64,000 bases of DNA from Diplonema japonicum (taxonomy: Eukaryota > Euglenozoa > Diplonemea > Diplonemida > Diplonemidae), in NCBI GenBank assembly GCA_964019335.1, contig OZ025731.1, forward strand, positions 64,501-128,500, given 5' to 3'. The notes under the pieces were generated by a model. It made no database searches. It was not told the DNA's origin and saw only the letters and a program-made list of their open reading frames with translations. Both the position numbers and the translations under genes were made by a program. The first letter of the stretch is position 1. Each line of letters begins with the position of its first letter. Shown here in pieces: positions 12,053-22,078 of this stretch.

Positions 12053-12090
12053 GGCGGCCCTCTAGCGGGGGGCTTGTCCTGTACTTTGAG
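12053..12090 (+). repeat. 38-nt dispersed element before poly-T (copy 1)
   Basis: A GGCGGCCCTC...GGGGG.TTGTCCTG.ACTT.GAG block directly followed by a long T run, near-identical to 28054-28091. Both copies lie shortly downstream of a gene's stop codon on the same strand. The GC-rich half can fold into a short hairpin. It may be a 3'-end element or the end of a retroposed sequence. Confidence 0.5.
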
Positions 12091-12589
12091 TTTTTTTTTT
12101 TTTTTTTTTTACTTCACTATTCCCCCCCCCTTTTTTTTACTTCCTTTCCTCATCCATTGGACATTAAGTTCATAAAGGCGTGACAAAGGTGGAAATTATC
12201 AATCCATTCGTAAGATAAGGGCTTTCAGTGCCACAAACACCTCTCGCTTTTCTGTGATTCCTGGAATTGACCTTGTTACTGTTGTGTGTCGTGACGGGTA
12301 GAAACGCTCTTCTCTCAGAGGAAGGGCAGTCGGAGTAAGGGTTGTGTGTACCTTTTACCACCCCCCCCCCCCCTTTTCTTTTATGAATAGTGTGCTTCCC
12401 CGCACACCCCTATTTTTCTTTACCGATTTTTTTTTCTTTTTTTTTTATGTACCTTTCGAATGAATCGGAGAAAAAAAAAAAAAGAAAGAAAGCGAACAAG
12501 AAAAAAAAATTTGTTATGGGATCTACTATTTCCTTTTCTGTTTTACTTTGGAAAAAATTAAAAAAAAAAAAAGAGGTAAAAAAGTATTT
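12091..12589. other. intergenic, possibly structured
   Basis: A non-homopolymer stretch at 12170-12355 stands out from its surroundings and contains several short complementary segments (such as CTCTTC/GAAGGG and GAGAG/CTCTC). It could be an unrecognised non-coding RNA, but I find no snRNA, snoRNA or tRNA signature. The rest is T, C and A tracts leading to the next gene. Confidence 0.35.
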
Positions 12590-14341
12590 ATGGCGGCTGA
12601 AAAACGACTAAGATGGAGAGAGCTGCTTGACAGACAGGAGGTAGAAGTGGCCGCCGCTGAGATTAAAGAGGCCGCTGAAGGTGGTGATGGGGACGCCTTG
12701 ATGGTAGGTATAAGGGAAAGGGGAGGGAAATAAACTGCAAACATATCAGATGATGGGAGAGATCTTGGCAAGCTGCAACCTGCGTGAGGCGGCGGTCCTT
12801 CACTACGAGAAGGGAGCGCAAGCTGGCAGCGCAATCAGCATGTTTAAGTACTCAACAAGCCAGCTGCAAGTCGAAGGCGACCCTCTTGTGGGGGTAGGAA
12901 AGGTTATTCTTGACGACAAGACCTTGACCGCTCTGTCTTGGATGGAGCAGAGCGTGGCAGCTCTGGAGCAGTCCACAGAACCATTAAGCGATGACGAGGA
13001 GACCACCCTCGCTACAGCACGCCTCTACCAGGCTCTGGTCCTGATGGACTGCCCCTCCGTCACCGAGGCCAAAGAGATCGCCTACTCAGACGCGCACGCT
13101 GTCCTCACCACCCTGTGCACGGAGCTCACTTCGGGCTCCAGACGTTGTACTACCTTCCTGCGCCCCTCTTCCCTCTACCACCTTGGGATCGTTTCTCTTC
13201 TCTTGAACCCGGAAGCCATCGCGGAGGCTATTACCCACCTTGAAGAAGCGTCCCTCATGGGCCACCCAGCGGCCACGGCAAAACTTGAAGAGCTTCGTGT
13301 CAGCAAAGTCGAAGAGGTCCCAGCTGACATCGTCGTTCCCGAACGCACTCACGAGGTGCCGCCTCAGGCCACCCCTACACCCGCACCAGTCCATGTGCCT
13401 GAACCATCGCCTGTGTCTGTACCTGTAGCTGAGCCTGTGCCTGTGCCTGTACCTGTGCCCGAAGCCCCGCAGAAGAAGCCGGAACTGGTGCATACGATCC
13501 AACCCAAGCCTGTTCAGCCCGAAGTGTCAAGGCCGGCTGAAAAGTCGTACCCTGTGCCGCCTTGGAAAGAACCTCAGGGGCAGGCCCACAGCGAGATGTC
13601 GCTCAGGATGCTGAAGCAAGACGAGGCCATCGAGCAGCTGAAGCGGTTTGTCGAACAACAGCAGGGCGAGATAGAGGCCCTCAAGGACAGGGTCATGCAG
13701 CTGGTATGGCACAGGCTATTGAAACATAACACCCACCACAGGAGGGAGGGACCACGAAGCAGCAGGAACAGGCGGGCGGGTTCAACCGTGCGAGGCTGCC
13801 GCCGTCTGCGTTTGTATCTGCTGATGGAAGCACCGTGGTCGGGAGGAAAGGGACACGGCCCTTCAATGTGATGACAAATGTGCAACTGACCTCGGAGACA
13901 GTGTGCGAGTGGGACATCCGTGTCGACGCCAAGGAGGGCGCGTGCTGGAACGTGGTCCTCGGCGTGATGCCACGTGGCACCATGTCCGTGGAAGTGAAGC
14001 CTGGGGACGTCAAGACCTCATGGGGTGTCGACATTAACAAAAAACTCATTTGCGAGGTCTACGATCAGAAGACACACGCCACAAGCTGGATGAGCGGGTG
14101 GATCAAGAACGGGGCAACCATCAGAGTGAAATGGGACGGCCCGCAGTCACAACTGAGATTTTGGCGACTGAGCCCTCGAGAGGTATGCTGAGGAACAAAC
14201 GAAAACCCACCATAGTTCGGTTCGAAAACAGAATTTGGCTTCCACAAGCTTTCTCTAGACCCCACCATGGAGTGGGGACCTGCTGTGTGGATCGACTCCA
14301 AGATCTCCGACGTGTCTGCCACGCTCAAACTCTTATCTTAG
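12590..14341 (+). CDS. SPRY/B30.2-like protein with proline-rich linker (4 exons)
   Basis: Four exons, 12590-12703, 12750-13703, 13742-14182 and 14216-14341, with GT-AG introns of 46, 38 and 33 nt, all phase 0, give an uninterrupted 544-aa protein. The N-terminal half is helical and reads like degenerate Sel1/TPR repeats (LHYEKGAQAGSAISMFKYST; ITHLEEASLMGHPAATAKL). Residues about 240-310 form a Pro/Val repeat linker (PVSVPVAEPVPVPVPVPE), followed by a coiled coil (AIEQLKRFVEQQQGEIEALK). The last 160 residues look SPRY-like: WGVDINKKLICEVYD, GATIRVKWDG and a terminal GPAVWIDSKISDVSATLKLL strand pattern. Such proteins usually act as scaffolds or ligase-type adaptors (family inference). Splicing is well supported because reading past each GT changes protein-like sequence into nonsense. 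Confidence 0.75.
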
Positions 14342-14470
14342 GCTGACACCGCGGCCTCTAACCTAGCCGCCGATGACGTGAAAACTAGTCTTTTTCTCTT
14401 TTCCCATAGGATTTTTTTTTCTTTTTCTGTAACCTGGCCCGTCTACCGTCAGACAGGAAATGACAGCTGC

Positions 14471-17400
14471 ATGCGTATCATATTTTTGCTAGCGGTGCTA
14501 CTTGAAGGAGGTGCTGGCGTCGGTCCGGCGTGCAGCTGCGGGCATGGGTCTTGCGTGAGTGGCACGAACACCTGCTTGTGCGACGACAGCGACATCGGGC
14601 ACTGGGCAGGGCTTATGTGTAACGACTGCGCCTCAGGATGGGCTGGGAGCACTTGTACCACACCATGTCAGGGGGGATCATGTGCTCCTTGCAATGGCCA
14701 CGGAGTGTGCGATGCCGGCTTCTCGGGAGGCGGTAGCTGCTCTTGCTCACAAAGCCTCGCAAATGGGTTCTGGCAAGGTATCTCGTGTGAAGAGTGCCTG
14801 ACAGGTTACTACGGACCTGACTGCAAGTCACGCTGCACAGCTAGCGCATGCAACGGGCATGGCAAATGCCACGAAGGGCGAGAGGGTGACGGGTCGTGCC
14901 TGTGCTTCGATGGATGGGACAAAACAACCGACTGCTCAACCTGTATCCCCTCCCGGTGGGGCGATTGCCAATCGGAATGCGTGAACACTGTTGGCCTCCC
15001 CACGCAGCGCCTGCCTTGCAACGGCCATGGGACATGCTCGTATGGCGTGTCAGGTACTGGCGAGTGCATTAGCTGCGATCCCAACTGGGCAGGGATTGGG
15101 TGTCAGTATCAGTGCAAGTGCCTTCCGCAGCACGGGACATGCAACCAGAACATCACTGGTGATGGGTCCTGCACGTGTGCCGCAAAGCGAGTCCCACCAG
15201 ACTGCGCCAGCTGCGAGAATGGATGGGGCGGCAGCACATGTAACGTAGCTTGCCCTGGCACGCCTCCTTGCAGCAACAACGGTGCCTGTGATATCACAAC
15301 AGCCACCTGCACCTGTGCCCCTGGGTACACAAAATCTGACTGTAGTCTTGCATGCCCTGGGCACCTGCCATGCAGTGGCCATGGGACGTGTTCAATGTTG
15401 CCCGGTGGCCAGGCGTCATGCACCTGCGCAGCAGATCCCGCCGACGGCTACTGGACGGGAGCCGATTGCTCGCAGTGCAGCAATGGGTGGAGCGGCCACT
15501 CAGCCGTCACGCTATGCACCCAAGCGTGCCTTCAAACACCACAAGGGGTGTGCTCTGGTAAGGGCATTTGCAGGGAAGGGGTGTGCCATTGTATGCGCAA
15601 CTGGGAACCGCCTGACTATGTGGATTACTGCGGTGATGCGTGTGAGTCCACTGGATCCCAGTGCACAGGGCTCTGCGGTGAAGGGCTGCACGGCATCGGG
15701 TGCAGGTACACGTGCCCTGGTTTTGGTGTTGCAATTTGCAACGGGCATGGTCGATGCACAAAGACGGGCGTGTGTGTCTGTGACCTGCCCACATCGGTGG
15801 AGCAGTGGGTAGGGAGCAACTGCGATCAAAGGTGTCCGACGAGCTCCGTTGGGCCGTGCAGCTATCCTGTGGGCGGGGCGTGCAACAACGTAACGGGGCT
15901 TTGCGATTGTTTCCCAGGCTTTTTCGGGTCAATCTGTGAGGGGGTGTGTCCCATGTCGCAGGGTATGGTGTGCAACGGCCATGGCAGTTGTTCAGATGGA
16001 CCAGGGGGCAGTGGCACGTGCAGCTGTGATTCAGGGTGGGTGGGCCCCGCATGTGAAGGGCCTTGCAGGTGCCCCAGATATGCATCGTGCGGTCCCATGG
16101 GATGTGTCTGCGATCAGGGCTTTACGGGCATCGGATGCGATATATGCGAGCCTGGGCTGCATGGGACGAAGTGCAATGAGACATGTGCAATGGGAACCAC
16201 TGTGGGGACGGATTGCACGTGCAGCCCGTACTATGCTGGGGTCGACTGCGACATTGAGTGTGTAACAGTGCATGCCAAGATCTGTGCAGGGCACGGGTCG
16301 TGCCGCGAGGGCTCGGGGAACGACGGCGGGTGTGACTGTGCTGTAGACTGGTACGGGTCCGACTGCTCGACTTGGTGCACAGCGTACGATTGCATTCAGA
16401 ATCACGGACTCAAAAGGGCTATGTGCAACGCAGGCACTGGTGAGTGCGAGTGCCCGTCGCACTGGGGCGGCACCACGTGTGACGACTGCAGCGATGATTG
16501 GTGGGGACCAACGTGCGCCGAGAAGTGTAACTGCAACAACCACGGTTCATGTAATAGAGAAACAGGGGAGTGCAAGTGCTATAGTTACCAAGGCTCGTTC
16601 ACTGGCGAGCGTTGCGAAGACTGTTCACGTCATTTCACAGGCATCAACTGTACGTTGCACAAAGTCTGCACCACGCAAGGTGCACCTCTAGAACCTCTTC
16701 TTGTTGATCCTGTGTCGGGGAACCTCGCCCCCGTGACGAGTTACTCACCTTATGGCCTTTGGGTCGACACGCGGGCAGGCGGGGGATATATTTACACCGG
16801 TGGGAACCCTCTGGTTGCTTGGGGGGTGCACCGCCCTCGCGACGATCTCACTGTTCTCAACACGACGTCACTTGTATCAGGAGTGCTGAAAGACATGTTT
16901 GGTATTGATGGGAACCTGTACATTGTGCTCGCACCTGGCAGACATGCAGCTACGCAATTGGTAAGCCTGCAACCCGTTCCACGCCCGCCCACGTTTGGGA
17001 AAGGCAGCCCTTTCGGCACGGTGATGATTGAGGCCCTGTCGGACACGACCGCGGAGCACGTGGCGTCGTTTGCCAACACAACCAGCACGACGGTGGTGTA
17101 TGTGCAGACGAAGAATGGTGTGCGCACCTTGCATGTGAACGTACTGGGGTGTCGTGGGACAAGCGCTGTATGCACTTCTGGAGTTGTGGGGCTTGACAAA
17201 CCTGCCGATGTCCTAGCCGTAGGACCTGCATATATTTATCTCGGAGGGTCTGTAGGGGGGATATGGACCATGCACGCGATGCGATGGGCTGTCGTCGGGT
17301 CTTCCGTGAAGATAGGGGTCGCCGAGGCTATGGACAGCCCCGTAGGCACAGGAGCGCTTCTAGTAGGGAAACTGACGTACCTGAAGCCCATCGGTGCAGA

Positions 17401-20400
17401 CGGTGCTGTGGCAATAGTTACAGGGAAGACACAAGTGGACCTTGTGAAGTGGAGCACAGTGGCGGACAAAGCTGAGTGGATGCCGCTTCTGCACGACTCC
17501 TCGGAGTTGGTCACCGCCCTGGCAGTCGACGAGCTGCTAACCGCCGCCTTCGTTGGCGTGAGCAAGAATGGAAAACCCGGGGCCCTGATGAAAGTATCCT
17601 TGCTGGCTGCACCCCTTATTTTCGACATCACGGAGCTTTCGCACATAGCAGTTGGTGGCGTGCTCATCCCAGAGGTCATCTCCGCGCTGTATGTCGATGC
17701 GCCCACGAGAACTCTCTACGCTCTCATCTCACCGCACGACTCGATTAAAATACAGACCTTTCTCTTATGGGAGGTGGGCGATGGCACTGGGGCTGCTTTC
17801 CATCCTACATTGGTGGACTCGGCGGGCGGCACGCCGGTCACCATCACAGGAAGGGGTTTCCGGAATATCAAGCTTGGTGAAATGGTACCAGGGAGCCATA
17901 CCGGGGCCATGGGCAGGCCGGAGTGCAGTTGGATGATGTTAAACAAGACTCAGCTGGCAGTCACGGCGGGTGTTGTTGTGAACAGCACGGTGATAGTGTG
18001 TGACTCGCCATTCCTTGATGAGGCGTGCAACGAGGTTGTGGTGGAGGTGTCGCTGGACGGGACCAGAGCAACAGAATGTGCAAAAACAGTTCTACACGTA
18101 CTCAGCCCGTCGGTGACAGCCGTTGTGCCTGGCAGGGGCATACACAGTGGGGGGTACAGCGTTACAGTGCACGGCGAGGGCTTCGTCAATGTACCTGCCC
18201 TGTCGTGCAGATTTGTTCTTGGATGTGATGGTAACCACGGGCTAGAGAAATGCCCAGTACAGTGCACAGCGTACGATGAGATTGCGATTGTCACAGGCAC
18301 GCAGTGGGTCACGTACATCTCCCCCACAGAAGTGCACTGCATACAGCCGCCCATGACAAGCTCCGGAGAAGCTATCCTAGATGTCACTCTCGATGGCTGT
18401 CGTCCGAGTGTCCACCCGGGCACCATCCAGATGGTAGGTGAAGCTGTGGGCATAAAGGCCCTCGGTCCCAGTCCATTGGAAGTGGTCTCGATGAACGAAA
18501 TAGAATTCCCCACGCTGAAGGTGGCGGTGGTTGACTCACGGGGCGTGCCGTTGCTTGAATTGCACGACCTGCTGAACAGACCTGTGTCCGTGAGGCTGAA
18601 TGGAACAGGTCAACTGCATGGCGTGCTGACGGAGTTCATGGACAGCAACGGCACGGCGCACTTCGCGAAGGTCTCGATGGCGAAGGGGAACAACACGCGG
18701 ACGATGCTCATATTTGACGAGCACATTTCAGGCTGGACGACCAGCTTAGACGTCATCATCACAGCAGGTGTCGCCGCTAAACTGGTCTTCACCACACAGC
18801 CCTCTGCGGTGACTGAGTGGAACGGGCTCCCCCTCCTCACACAGCCTGTCGTGCAGCTCCATGACGATTTGGGAAACAGCATTTTTAGTGCCGAGCAGGC
18901 CTACAAGGTCACATGCGGGGTGCTGGCCGATCGCGACCACGCTGCAGCAACGAGTACAACCTTTATTAATGAGATAGGCATCGGGGGGGACAAAACCACC
19001 TTTGACAACGTAGGCTTCACAGGAAACTTTGGCACCACCTACCGGTTGGTGTGTCAGTCACCTGGCTTACAAACTGTTGTTTCGGACGACATCACAGCAC
19101 GGCCATGTCCGGACTACCAGTACCAACCGCAGAATGAATCGAACTGCAAGGACTGCCCCACAGAGGCGTTGTGCGACGGAAGCATGGTGCTGGAAGGCAA
19201 AACAGGGTACTGGAGAAGTGAGAATGCAACTGAGTTCACAGCATGCCCGGAGAGGAGCGGGTGCGTTGGAGGGGTGACATCGAACTGCAGTGAAGGGTAC
19301 AAAGGCCCGCTGTGTGCAGTGTGCAAGTCAGGGTACGCTCAGGCGTTCTCTGGGTGCGTGGAGTGCAGCCCTGCTGGATACTTCATGATGACGTTGCTGT
19401 GGTGTGTTGTGTGGGTTGTTGTCATGGCGGTGGCCGTCTATAGTTACTTGCAAACACCTGCATCCGACGGCGAAGCGGAGTCGAAAAAGGAGGCAGGCGT
19501 GCGTTTTCGTATCCTCATAGAACACTTGCAGCACACGGCACTGCTGGGGTGGCTTTACATCGACTGGGGAAGCCCCATGACAGGCATGCTTCATATATAC
19601 GACATCTTCACCGGTCCTGTTGCAACAGACTGCTGGCTGCGCAGCATCGACATGAATGAGAAGGACGCCTTCATTGGGTATATGCTAACACCGTTGGCGG
19701 CATGCGTGCCTGCAGGGCTCGTCTGGGTGCTTTCAAAGCGCACGGTCCCGCCAAGCCGACAAGATGCCATGCAAAGCGAACCGCTCGGATGGTGGAGAAT
19801 AGCCAGTGCCACGGGCTGTCTGACAGTAGTGATCGCATACTTCGGCATCGTGTTGAGGGTGCTATCTATGCTGCGATGCACCAGCGTCGAGGGTTCTTCC
19901 TATCTTTTAGCAGACTTCAGAGTTTCATGCAATACAGCCGGGTACACACCGTACCAAGTTACCGCTATTCTGTTGGTGCTGGTGTATTGCGCGGGAGTAC
20001 CAGCCGCTGTGGCTTACCTAGGCAGGAAAGGGGAAAAAACAGTGGCAGCGTTCTTTATCGATGGGTACCGGGAACACGTGTGGTACTGGTACGTAGTGGG
20101 CATGGGGAGAAGGGTTATAACCCTGATGCTGGTTGTGTTTGTAGGCATGGATGGGGCAACGCAGCTGAGCAGTCTGAAATGGGTTCTTGAAGCCTTTGCA
20201 ATCGCACAGTATTTCATGAAGCCTTACAAAACAGATGTCAATAACTTCGTTGAGATGACGTCTCTTGTCAGCAGCGTCGTCACGCTGACGCTGGGCGAGT
20301 TCTTCACGACCACCTTGTCGACTCCTGAATTCGGGTTCCTCTCCTTCTGTGCAATTGTCTTGAACATTGCAACAACCGCGTACATCTTGTACCATCTTAC

Positions 20401-20761
20401 CGACAGTCTTCGGGTAGCTTTCGCCAGAGAGTTCGACTCTGTCTTGACGAAGGACACGACACCGACAGCTTCCCTGACCGAGCCGCTGCTGAACGAGGAA
20501 CAAGAACTCCCCGAAGTGCCGGAAGAACAAGAAGAAGACGAGGAAGAAGAGGAAGTAGATGACGGCGACGAAGAAGAACAGCAAGACGAGAACAATTATA
20601 GACACAACCCCCTCCCACTTGCCCCGCCACCCCCGGTCTTATCAAGCTGCTTGTATTGCCAAGCAGAGTTCATGGAGCTTGCGAACTATACAGGATGCTG
20701 CCCATCGTCTCCGCAAAGCGGGAAAAGGCACCTGGCAGACCTCCAGGACGTACTTTTATGA
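14471..20761 (+). CDS. giant EGF-like/TIG multi-pass membrane protein
   Basis: One 2096-aa exon. The start is taken at MRIIFLLAVLLEGGAG, a signal peptide, rather than the first open codon. Residues about 18-735 are a long series of Cys-rich EGF/laminin-EGF-like repeats (recurring CNGHG.C and C.C..G..G..C). Next come a region with propeller-like strands (about 750-1090) and TIG/IPT-like sandwiches (GGTPVTITGRGF near 1117; GGYSVTVHGEGF near 1230). Further beta domains lead to a Cys-rich ephrin-receptor-like block near 1545-1635 (CKDCPTEALC, CSEGYKGPLC). From about 1636 to 1985 there are eight or nine hydrophobic segments, followed by a long Glu/Asp tail and a final Cys-containing stretch. This is the layout of large protist adhesion- or receptor-type proteins. 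The ligand is unknown. Confidence 0.8.
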   Translation: MRIIFLLAVLLEGGAGVGPACSCGHGSCVSGTNTCLCDDSDIGHWAGLMCNDCASGWAGSTCTTPCQGGSCAPCNGHGVCDAGFSGGGSCSCSQSLANGFWQGISCEECLTGYYGPDCKSRCTASACNGHGKCHEGREGDGSCLCFDGWDKTTDCSTCIPSRWGDCQSECVNTVGLPTQRLPCNGHGTCSYGVSGTGECISCDPNWAGIGCQYQCKCLPQHGTCNQNITGDGSCTCAAKRVPPDCASCENGWGGSTCNVACPGTPPCSNNGACDITTATCTCAPGYTKSDCSLACPGHLPCSGHGTCSMLPGGQASCTCAADPADGYWTGADCSQCSNGWSGHSAVTLCTQACLQTPQGVCSGKGICREGVCHCMRNWEPPDYVDYCGDACESTGSQCTGLCGEGLHGIGCRYTCPGFGVAICNGHGRCTKTGVCVCDLPTSVEQWVGSNCDQRCPTSSVGPCSYPVGGACNNVTGLCDCFPGFFGSICEGVCPMSQGMVCNGHGSCSDGPGGSGTCSCDSGWVGPACEGPCRCPRYASCGPMGCVCDQGFTGIGCDICEPGLHGTKCNETCAMGTTVGTDCTCSPYYAGVDCDIECVTVHAKICAGHGSCREGSGNDGGCDCAVDWYGSDCSTWCTAYDCIQNHGLKRAMCNAGTGECECPSHWGGTTCDDCSDDWWGPTCAEKCNCNNHGSCNRETGECKCYSYQGSFTGERCEDCSRHFTGINCTLHKVCTTQGAPLEPLLVDPVSGNLAPVTSYSPYGLWVDTRAGGGYIYTGGNPLVAWGVHRPRDDLTVLNTTSLVSGVLKDMFGIDGNLYIVLAPGRHAATQLVSLQPVPRPPTFGKGSPFGTVMIEALSDTTAEHVASFANTTSTTVVYVQTKNGVRTLHVNVLGCRGTSAVCTSGVVGLDKPADVLAVGPAYIYLGGSVGGIWTMHAMRWAVVGSSVKIGVAEAMDSPVGTGALLVGKLTYLKPIGADGAVAIVTGKTQVDLVKWSTVADKAEWMPLLHDSSELVTALAVDELLTAAFVGVSKNGKPGALMKVSLLAAPLIFDITELSHIAVGGVLIPEVISALYVDAPTRTLYALISPHDSIKIQTFLLWEVGDGTGAAFHPTLVDSAGGTPVTITGRGFRNIKLGEMVPGSHTGAMGRPECSWMMLNKTQLAVTAGVVVNSTVIVCDSPFLDEACNEVVVEVSLDGTRATECAKTVLHVLSPSVTAVVPGRGIHSGGYSVTVHGEGFVNVPALSCRFVLGCDGNHGLEKCPVQCTAYDEIAIVTGTQWVTYISPTEVHCIQPPMTSSGEAILDVTLDGCRPSVHPGTIQMVGEAVGIKALGPSPLEVVSMNEIEFPTLKVAVVDSRGVPLLELHDLLNRPVSVRLNGTGQLHGVLTEFMDSNGTAHFAKVSMAKGNNTRTMLIFDEHISGWTTSLDVIITAGVAAKLVFTTQPSAVTEWNGLPLLTQPVVQLHDDLGNSIFSAEQAYKVTCGVLADRDHAAATSTTFINEIGIGGDKTTFDNVGFTGNFGTTYRLVCQSPGLQTVVSDDITARPCPDYQYQPQNESNCKDCPTEALCDGSMVLEGKTGYWRSENATEFTACPERSGCVGGVTSNCSEGYKGPLCAVCKSGYAQAFSGCVECSPAGYFMMTLLWCVVWVVVMAVAVYSYLQTPASDGEAESKKEAGVRFRILIEHLQHTALLGWLYIDWGSPMTGMLHIYDIFTGPVATDCWLRSIDMNEKDAFIGYMLTPLAACVPAGLVWVLSKRTVPPSRQDAMQSEPLGWWRIASATGCLTVVIAYFGIVLRVLSMLRCTSVEGSSYLLADFRVSCNTAGYTPYQVTAILLVLVYCAGVPAAVAYLGRKGEKTVAAFFIDGYREHVWYWYVVGMGRRVITLMLVVFVGMDGATQLSSLKWVLEAFAIAQYFMKPYKTDVNNFVEMTSLVSSVVTLTLGEFFTTTLSTPEFGFLSFCAIVLNIATTAYILYHLTDSLRVAFAREFDSVLTKDTTPTASLTEPLLNEEQELPEVPEEQEEDEEEEEVDDGDEEEQQDENNYRHNPLPLAPPPPVLSSCLYCQAEFMELANYTGCCPSSPQSGKRHLADLQDVLL

Positions 20762-20866
20762 CCCTGTTGTTCTATTCTATTGTCCTCTCCCATCCGCCTG
20801 CCTTTCAAACCCACAAAAGTTAAAAGGTACACAACTCCACCATCTGGGAGGAGAAAGAAAAAAATA

Positions 20867-21988
20867 ATGAAAATCCTGTACATCACGGTCGAGTACCACG
20901 CACAGTACAGCGGCAACGGCACAGCTTCCATCAGCTTCATCAGGTCTCTACGCGAGTTAGGATGTGAGGTTTTTGTCGTTTGCGGTGGGCTTGAGGCAGA
21001 CGTAAACCGATTTAAAGAAAAAGGACTTTGCTGCCAAGTCAGCAAATGGCACATACACGGAATGACAGGCCCTTGGGAAGAATGGGGCAAGGCCGTGGGG
21101 GAACGCATCATTGAATTCACACCCGATGTCGTGATAGGGGTAGACTGGGAGGCCAACGACGCTTATAAAAACCTGCTTCTCAACAACAAAACACTCAAGG
21201 GTGTCCCATATGTCTATTATAATTACAGGGTTTACCACCAAAACACCGGATGCACAGACGAAGAAACGAGATTCTACCTCGAAAAGGAAAAGGAAGCTTG
21301 CGGGCTGGCTGGAAAGGTTCTCTGTCTTTGTCGATCCGACAAAAGGGCTCTAGGAAAGCTCACGGGAAAACCGATCACCATTCTGCTTCCAGGCCTCCGA
21401 AAGGAGATATGGGAAGCCGCTGAGGCAACCGAGACTCAACAAGAGGATAAGATATATCTACTTTGCTGCGTGAGAGTTGTGGTTGAAAAGAATGTGCACG
21501 TCTTTGTCGAAGCAGTGGAGAAGATTGCTGAGCTGCTCCGACAGAGGGGCATCGTACCGTGCATGCTCGGCGCTTCAGATGGAAAAGACTACGGGGAAGG
21601 AGTTAGAAAAAGGATGCGTTCGCTGCCTTGCAAGACTGTTGTGAAAGATTTTGTCCCCCCTGACGAGCTTGCGGGCTTGATGCGCAGGTCGTGTTTGAAT
21701 GTCCACCCCGCCCTCAATGAGGCGTACGGCATGACAATCGTTGAGGCAGCTGCCATGGGATGCCCCAGCCTTGTGCACCAATGCGACATAGGAGCGACCG
21801 ACCTTCTCACGGCACCCAACGAGATCTTACTCACAGACATGTCGGACTCTGCCACCCTTGCCACCACCATCGTCCGTGTTCTCAATGAGCCGTCTCTTGC
21901 GTCCATCGCACAGGCTGCTTGTGCAAAGGCGCTTTCTTATGGCGAGCTGGAGAACGCTCGCTCACTCCGTTCTGCGGTGTCGTTGTAG
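20867..21988 (+). CDS. GT-B glycosyltransferase (GT4-like)
   Basis: Starts at MKILYITVEYHAQYSGNG, the usual N-terminal strand and glycine loop of GT-B glycosyltransferases; the open frame upstream is leader. The C-terminal domain has the nucleotide-sugar binding pattern EAYGMTIVEAAAMGCPSLV near residue 285, with the E-x7-E spacing typical of family GT4. The middle contains VCLCRSDKRALGKLTGKPIT and VRVVVEKNVHVFVEAVEKI. At 373 aa it is of normal length, with no membrane segment, so it is probably cytosolic. Donor and acceptor cannot be told. It lies 106 nt after the giant membrane protein and just before two sugar-nucleotide-type transporters, so a glycosylation theme is possible, though eukaryotic neighbours need not be related. 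Confidence 0.85.
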   Translation: MKILYITVEYHAQYSGNGTASISFIRSLRELGCEVFVVCGGLEADVNRFKEKGLCCQVSKWHIHGMTGPWEEWGKAVGERIIEFTPDVVIGVDWEANDAYKNLLLNNKTLKGVPYVYYNYRVYHQNTGCTDEETRFYLEKEKEACGLAGKVLCLCRSDKRALGKLTGKPITILLPGLRKEIWEAAEATETQQEDKIYLLCCVRVVVEKNVHVFVEAVEKIAELLRQRGIVPCMLGASDGKDYGEGVRKRMRSLPCKTVVKDFVPPDELAGLMRRSCLNVHPALNEAYGMTIVEAAAMGCPSLVHQCDIGATDLLTAPNEILLTDMSDSATLATTIVRVLNEPSLASIAQAACAKALSYGELENARSLRSAVSL

Positions 21989-22078
21989 TTTTTTTTTTGT
22001 CTTATTCCCTTTTGTGTCTGCTTTCTACGGTAAACAGAGTCGGGGAAGAGTGGTTTTTTTTTATTTTTTGGCCCCAAA

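Noticed and set aside
20018-20605. 195-codon minus-strand ORF within the giant membrane protein gene
   Set aside because: It is antisense to a long, domain-rich coding sequence and shows no independent motif; a shadow frame.
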